A DNA stretch of 64,000 nucleotides from Apus apus (lineage: Eukaryota > Chordata > Aves > Apodiformes > Apodidae). The notes under the pieces are model-generated. The model had not been told where the DNA came from, made no database searches, and was given only the letters and a program-made list of their open reading frames with translations. A program made the position numbers and the translations under genes. Shown here piece by piece: positions 58,701-64,000 of the stretch. Location of the stretch: assembly GCF_020740795.1 (NCBI RefSeq), contig NC_067285.1, forward strand, positions 38,848,511-38,912,510. The letters are read 5' to 3'. The first letter of the stretch is position 1. Each line of letters starts with the position of its first letter.

Positions 58701-61700
58701 CTGCCAGGAGCAGCAGGCCAGGAGGGGCTGAAGGGGAATACTTTGCTGGCAGCCTTAAAGCAGAAGGGGCTCAGCCAGGAGCTTGGTTGGGTTGAGGGAA
58801 CAGCTGTCATCATGGTTAAGTCCAGAGTGAGGAGAGCAGACCAGGGCAATAAATGCAGGTGTCCTTGTGCACCCTCTGTCCTCAGACTTTTGAGAGTGAC
58901 ACTGCTTTTTCTACTGAGGAGCAGCTTTGCTCTATCTCAGGTCAGCTTCCAGGCACCTCCTGAAGCGTAAGGACGTGGCTCTTTGTGCTGCTTCTGGAGA
59001 AATGACTCATTTCTAGCCATGGCACCCACCTTTACACCCACCTCCCCATCTGCGCCCAGGTGTGCTGTTGCTGCCTCCAGTGAGGAAACTAAGTTTGTTC
59101 CCTCTGTGTTCCTTCTAGTTTGTTCATTTGTTCCTCTGCCAAGCCACCATGGCTTAGAAGGAATGAGCTGGTTCTCTCCTGCACGTGCCTCGTCAGGCAA
59201 ATTGTGTAATAAAGCTTCACAGAACTGCATCCAGGCAAGCCACTGGCTAGAGACAGCACCCGTTCCAGCATTGCTTGACCTATGAAACCTTTGCCACTAG
59301 GAGCTACGTATGAAGAAAACCAGATCCAAAGTAGTCTTGACAGGGCTCTGAGTTGGCAAAAGCCAAGAAAGGGTTTGCAAAGTTTAAATGTGGGTTTTGT
59401 TTTTTTTTTCCTTAAAGCAATAGGACATGGGGACCTGGAATGAATCTCTTAGTAGTGCTGGTACCTAGTGGGGGCTGTGCCTCTGGAGGCCTCTCTTTGC
59501 TTTATTACCCCTTCCCTTACCCTGCTAGAGTTAAAACCAGCAGCTGTGATAGCAGCTGAAAGGTTGGTGCTGACCTCAGAAATATCAACTGAGGGATGCC
59601 TTGTAGGTCACTCTTCAAAGACAAATAAACTGATCATGATCTTTCCCAATAAACAAGTATTTATTTGTTCCTGTTACTCTTGTAGCATTTTAGGGTTAGG
59701 ACACAGCTCTGAGGGTTCAGAATTGCTTTCCACTCATGTGGATGGTATATGAGGAGGGAGGGAAGATTTCCCCTGTTAACGTGGAGGTCAGTAAAGGAGG
59801 CTTGAATGTATCTTGAGGAAGAGTTTAAAAATAAAGGCTGCCCTTGGGATGGCTTAAGCTTTCTGACATCTGAGAACATCCAGACACCCATGCCTAGCAG
59901 CCTATCTGGTGCAAATTGGCTGCTTTCTGTAGAAGTCTGTAGAGCTGCAGTTTTACCCGTGCTGATCTTGTCCATAGCTCCTGAAGCTTCAGGCAAGGAG
60001 AGGTGCTTGCCCAATGGCTATTCCTTTAGTTTGCTTGCAAGAGGTCAGCACTTCCAGATACAGTGACTTCTGTTGCATGAAGAGGGCATCTCTTAGGACT
60101 CTGTTACTGTGAGTGACAGCTGAGGCGTTGTTTTAGTCCAGGAGTTTATTTAGGATTAGTATGGAGGAAAGAGAAGAGTTGTGCTGAGCTCAAAGGCATG
60201 GTGAGCTCCCTTCATCTTCTGAGGGAAATGAGGAATTCCCTTGAGAAGAAGTTGGTGAGGCAGGGTGATGTTATGGCTTTCCACTTGGGGTGAAATGCCT
60301 GGGTGGCACTACTGCCTTCTGGAGGAAGAGCCCTGTGGCAAGAGGAATAAATAAAAGCTGTGGCATTGCTACCCTGGCTTGTTGGTTGCCCGTGGGGGCT
60401 CTGGACTTGTCTCTGGGCTCCAGGAGCCTTTGCCCATGTCATCCTCTGAGCACTCTTCAGCTGCAGCATCCAGTTTGCAGCGGGAGGACTCGCCTGAGAT
60501 CAAACCCCAGCCCACCAGCTCCTCTCAGGAGCTTGTCACAGTGATTCACAGCCAGAGCAGCATGGCCATCTGACTTATCCTCCCCTTGGTTTTCAAACAC
60601 TGCTGTTTTGCCAGACTGAATCACTTGCCTGCTCTGTTGATTATACACTGAGCAATCATACTTGTTGCTCTCCAGCAGAGGCTTCCTTTTTATGTTGATA
60701 AAGCCTGAGCTCGTGAGCTGCTTTGAGTTTGCAGTGGTTCCAGTCCTTGCCCACCCCCTGGGCAGCCTGAGGGCTGGTGGCTGCAGTACTGTTGAACTAA
60801 TAAAGCCAGAACTGCCCAGTCCAATAAAATTGGACTAACTGGTAAAATTGCCTGTTGTGGTTTTGCTCATTGGTGTTCTTGGTAGCCCCGTGCCTTGGCT
60901 AAAGGGGCCACAGGGCCTCATGGGGGGATCCAGCAGCTTCCAGTGTGTTGGTCCAAACCTCTGCTGAGGGGAGAGCAGCAAGAAAGGGAGCACGTTTGTT
61001 CTCTTGTCAGGGTCCCTGTAGTTCCTGGAGGTGGGGTGGGTGTTAGCTGGCTCCTTGAAGAGGCCTGGCACTGGTAAGAGGTTATGCAGCGTGTGCAGCT
61101 CCTGTTACACAGCACAACTCGTGAAAAATACCTGGCACTGGAAAGTGTAGTGATAACTGGTTTGGGTTTTCCACTGTTGACATTTGCCACTTGCAGGAAA
61201 AGGAAGGGGGAGGAGGAACAGAACCAGAGGAGGCATGCAGCAAAACCAGCTGACACAGATGCAAGGGATGAGTCTAACTCCTGTTCCTGCTGAGTAACTG
61301 ATGATGAGGCAATACTTGACTTCCCAAAATATATCAGGGAAAGAGATATTGGTGCTGTGCTGAGAAATGCTCAACACCCACCACTCTCTGTGAAGCATGA
61401 GAGTCATGGGCACCTATTGCTTTCTGGGGTCTGCTCTGAAATCCCTTTACTTAGCCATAAACCCCAGCCCACTGGCGTTTTAAAAGTACTAGTGTGACAA
61501 ATATTGACTTTAGCGCATTCACATCATGCTTTCAATCCCTGTCTCCTTCCATTGCCTGGGGTTTTCCAGGAAAAGCACTGCTGCAGGTAAATGATGGTCT
61601 TCACTCAGCCTGGGTGAAGAGGGTGGCACCTCTTGATCACGCTGGTGAGAAGCCATCCAGTGTAGGGAGGGGTGGAGGGGAACAGTCTGGTGGATTGGCA

Positions 61701-63692
61701 TTAACCCTTCAGACAAGCCCAGCTCAGATGGTAAGAGAAGGCCCAGTATCTAGTTCAGGTGTCATGATGCATGTGCCAGCAGGGTCAAAAGGATCCTACT
61801 CCATCCCTCTTGGATATGGTGATGGCACAGACTTAGACAATTTTACTTTGAGATGTTACCTTTCTCAGAGAATCTCTGTATTATTTTTTTCTTTAGGTCT
61901 GAGGGGTTTTTTCATCAATGCTCAGCCCAGTTGTAACTTATTTCCTCCTGCAATCAGTGGCTGGTCTGTATGTTTTGGGGAGAGAGAGGTGGGGATGCTC
62001 AGCAATGGGAAATCCTCTGCTTTTGGTTCTTGGCTCAACAACCACGGAGTGTCTTTTTCCATATCTGGTGCAAAGCCCACTGATGATGTGGGAAAGAAGC
62101 TGGTGCTTTCAGCATCTTGAAACCAGGCTGAGGCTGTTCACAGTTGTAGTTGATATCAACAGTATAGCCTCAGTGGAGTGAAAATGTTTGGGTTTGAAGA
62201 AAAGTTAGTACCTGAGGTTAAGGACAACAAACTTCTGGAGAAAACAGTTGTGTGAAATGACAGAGTTGCTCTAGGACTGCTGAGGAGGGGTTTTTATTAA
62301 ATCTGTGCTCAGGATGCTGGCATAACTGCAGTTTTCTGGGGAAGAGATAACTGGGCTGGCTTCTTTGCCAAGCTGTCTGTGAATTACTGTGCAACTGCTG
62401 TGGAAAAGTCCTAAATAGAATTTTGGAGTGGTTTCAAACCTACCTTTTGTGAGGTCCATGTTGTCACCCTCCATGAAAATGCTCGTGGGGTGTTTGATGT
62501 TATTGGTCAGGCCCCCTGAGCAGCCTGGAGAGGAGAGTGGGCTGTGGGGCTGATGTGCACCCCTGGGGTGCCTGGTCTGTCTCTTTTCCTGCTGAAGCCC
62601 TGGAGGAGCAGCACAGTGGCTTTGGAGGTCATGCAGGGAACACCAGGAACAGTGTCCTGCTTTCTCCCTTCATGCTGGATGAGGTGGTTTGTAACCCAAG
62701 GCATCTGCAGAGCCACGTTCATGCTTTTTTCCTTCCAGTCAAGGCTTGTAAAAGCTCCAAAGGGATTTAGAGGTGGTGTTACCATCTAAGTTGTGTTTTG
62801 ATTTGGCCATGTTGAAGCATTGCAACACAAGTGGAACGGTGTCACGTTTCCCTTGGGTACTGCTTGGGAGGATGGGAACAAGTCTGAGAGAGATGCTCCT
62901 TGCTTTTGGCAAACTGAGCCAAGGGGAGCAGGAGCTTGGCTCTCTGCTTGCCTGCACAGGTTTATATCAGGAATAGATTGTGGAGTGGCAACCAGCACCA
63001 CGTCACAACCCGTGTCACTCTTGGCTGTGCTCTTTTGGAGAGCTGCCCTTGCTGGGTGCTTTGGTGAAGCTCCCATGCTTCTGGGGGAGTCTTGAAAGGG
63101 GAGATTGGCTTATTTCTCTGTAGATCTGTGCAGTGGTCGTGGGGGAGGCAGACTCAGCTGCTTCACCAGTTAAACAGGAGTTGGTCTGCTTGCAGCTATG
63201 GTTGTGTTTCACTGTCTCTTCCAGGTGTCTGCCCAAATAATCATTGGGTAACCCTAGGAATATGTGATGCTGAGGCTACAGAAACAGTGTGTGGCTGTTG
63301 CCAGTTGGTGCAGAATCATGGTTTATTAGTCACAGGCATGGAGAAACAGTCTGGTGGTGTTTGCATGCCTTGGGGTTGGGGATGTTTCAGTTCCTGAGCC
63401 CCACAGCAGAGCTGGAGAGAAGTAAAAGGAGAGCTCATTTGGGAGGCAAACCTAAAATAAGTATATGTCCTGAAAACTCTTGTGGTGTTAACACAGTTCT
63501 GACAGGATTAGACACAGCCTTTTTCCCTAACAGAAGTGTTGCAACCCTGTTAAATCCCTTTCTTCTTGGTCTTGCAGAACGATGACCTTAGGAACCTGTC
63601 CCTCTCTGGCCATGTGGGCTTTGACAGCCTCCCTGATCAGCTGGTCAACAAGTCCACGTCACAGGGCTTCTGCTTCAACATCCTCTGTGTGG
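34736..63692 (+). CDS. SEPTIN11: Septin-11, first two coding exons (partial gene)
   Basis: Coding exons 34736-34762 and 63578-63692 join in phase 0 and encode residues 1-47 and one base of the next codon. The start, MAVAVGRPT, then [20 protein letters not shown] and [19 protein letters not shown], matches the vertebrate septin-11 N-terminus, and differs from septin-6 and septin-8. Septin-11 is a GTP-binding protein of the septin-6 group that assembles with septin-2, -7 and -9 group members into filaments at membranes and along actin and microtubules. Exon 2 ends inside the last glycine before the G1/P-loop (GxxxxGKS), which must lie on exon 3 to the right of the window. The start has G at -3 and +4. 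Intron 1 is 28.8 kb. The gene is head to head with SOWAHB, 4.9 kb apart. Confidence 0.95.
34777..35055. repeat. G-rich ~43-bp minisatellite in SEPTIN11 intron 1
   Basis: About six to seven copies of a unit built from GTGGGCTGCGGGGCTGGGGG, CTGCGGGGCTGAGCCC and TGCCGGG. Some copies lack the GCTGGGGGCTGCGGG subunit. It begins 15 bases after the exon 1 donor. The runs of G on the transcribed sense strand could form G-quadruplexes. Confidence 0.92.
37203..37510. promoter_or_regulatory. Cluster of four ATGCAT motifs in SEPTIN11 intron 1
   Basis: GCATGCAT at 37203-37210 and 37404-37411, CCATGCAT at 37473-37480 and GGATGCAT at 37503-37510. The first two share the wider context TGTAAA(A/G)GCATGCATAA. 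A regulatory role is inference from clustering only. Confidence 0.25.
39711..39783. repeat. 37-bp tandem duplication
   Basis: Two adjacent copies of GAC(G/A)TATCTGGGCCAGGACTTG followed by a similar GCCAGA end, at 39711-39747 and 39748-39783. Confidence 0.9.
41067..41114. repeat. 17-bp tandem repeat, 2.8 perfect copies
   Basis: GAGATCAAACTGCAGTA repeated without mismatch at 41067, 41084 and 41101 (the last copy ends after 14 bases). Confidence 0.95.
63578..63692 (+). CDS. SEPTIN11: SEPTIN11 coding exon 2
   Basis: 115 nt after TCTTGGTCTTGCAG; ends GTG G|GTAAGT. It encodes residues 10-47 and the first base of the glycine before the P-loop. Confidence 0.97.
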
Positions 63693-64000
63693 GTAAGTCA
63701 CCCTGTGCTGCTGGGCAGGCAGTCACACCCAGGGCTGCTCCTGTGCCCACTAATTAGCACCTTCTTCCTCCTGCAAAGGGCAAGATGGGATCCAGAGGGG
63801 ACTGTAGTGGTAAGGGAAGTGACAGTTTATTTTTGGAGCTGCTCCAGGGTGAAATTTAGTTGTCCCTCTTTTCTTTTTCTCTACCCTGTTCCCTTAGTCA
63901 AAACATGGAATTTTCTCAGTGTTAAAAATCTACCCTTTTGATAGTCTTGTGGTTCTGCTTTTGCCAGGAGGAAAATGAGCTACCTTGGGAACTACATGTA
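63693..64000 (+). other. SEPTIN11: Start of SEPTIN11 intron 2
   Basis: Begins GTAAGT and runs to the window edge; nothing recognisable in it. Confidence 0.9.

Larger units (their letters stand above)
34763..63577 (+). other. SEPTIN11: SEPTIN11 intron 1 (28.8 kb)
   Basis: Bounded by GTGGGT and TTGCAG. Apart from the minisatellite and small repeats listed separately, I see no gene and, notably, no CR1 element in it. Long first introns commonly hold enhancers; a cluster of ATGCAT motifs at 37.2-37.5 kb is one candidate. Homopolymer runs occur at 36857-36869 (G), 42968-42979 (G), 46444-46456 (A), 49280-49294 (T), 51443-51455 (T), 56698-56708 (T), 56780-56791 (T), 58135-58143 (C) and 59398-59410 (T). 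Open frames such as 41071-41607 and 49962-50525 (minus) are judged to be chance. Confidence 0.85.

Noticed and set aside
63578-63692. Assignment of the septin exon to SEPTIN6 or SEPTIN8
   Set aside because: The nine-codon first exon (MAVAVGRPT) and [10 protein letters not shown] fit septin-11; septin-6 and septin-8 begin MAATD and differ before GHVGFDSLP. The SOWAHB neighbour agrees.
1-64000. CRISPR arrays, tRNA or rRNA genes, endogenous viral genes
   Set aside because: No regularly spaced direct repeats with unique spacers, no tRNA-like cloverleaf noticed and no viral protein resemblance; the visible repeats are CR1, microsatellites and minisatellites.

Overview
This is a piece of a bird nuclear genome. 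The evidence is several fragments of the avian-type LINE CR1, all with the typical tail built on CATAGAAT-like octamers and the GGTTGGAAGGGACC core; genes with canonical GT-AG introns; CpG-rich promoters; and protein sequences of vertebrate type. No bacterial operon, CRISPR array, tRNA, rRNA or viral gene is visible. The species cannot be named from the sequence alone.

Three genes are well supported. (1) A prototype galectin of the galectin-1 type lies on the minus strand at 9351-11823 in four coding exons. It encodes 137 residues, closest in memory to the chicken 16-kDa galectin CG-1A, and all sugar-binding residues are present. (2) SOWAHB is a one-exon gene on the minus strand at 27570-29831. 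It encodes 753 residues, with an N-terminal SOWAH winged-helix domain, a very long proline/serine-rich middle and C-terminal ankyrin repeats. (3) The 5' part of SEPTIN11 is on the plus strand: coding exon 1 at 34736-34762 in a CpG island, then a 28.8-kb intron, then exon 2 at 63578-63692. The rest of the gene runs off the right edge. The head-to-head SOWAHB/SEPTIN11 pair matches the human 4q21 order and is one of four septin-SOWAH ohnolog pairs. A galectin-1-type gene is not part of that block in mammals.

Region by region: 1-1.1 kb holds a CR1 tail and a splice-acceptor-bounded coding-like exon of an unrecognised minus-strand gene, whose frame continues beyond a TAA. 1.1-9.3 kb is intergenic with two CR1 fragments. 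9.3-12 kb is the galectin. 12-25.6 kb is intergenic with two CR1 fragments. 25.6-26 kb holds a convincing terminal coding exon of another unrecognised minus-strand gene. 27.5-30.1 kb is SOWAHB and its CpG island. 30.1-34.3 kb is the intergenic spacer, with a plus-strand CR1 tail and a weak candidate exon. 34.3-35.7 kb is the SEPTIN11 CpG island with a G-rich minisatellite just inside intron 1. 35.7-63.6 kb is intron 1 with small repeats.

The genes are not known to form one pathway. SOWAHB and SEPTIN11 are neighbours by ancient linkage: septins build cytoskeletal filaments and SOWAH proteins are ankyrin proteins of poorly known role. The galectin is a secreted or cytosolic beta-galactoside lectin. 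The most interesting open points are the two unrecognised minus-strand exons flanking the galectin, the position of the galectin itself, and the unusual proline-rich expansion in SOWAHB.
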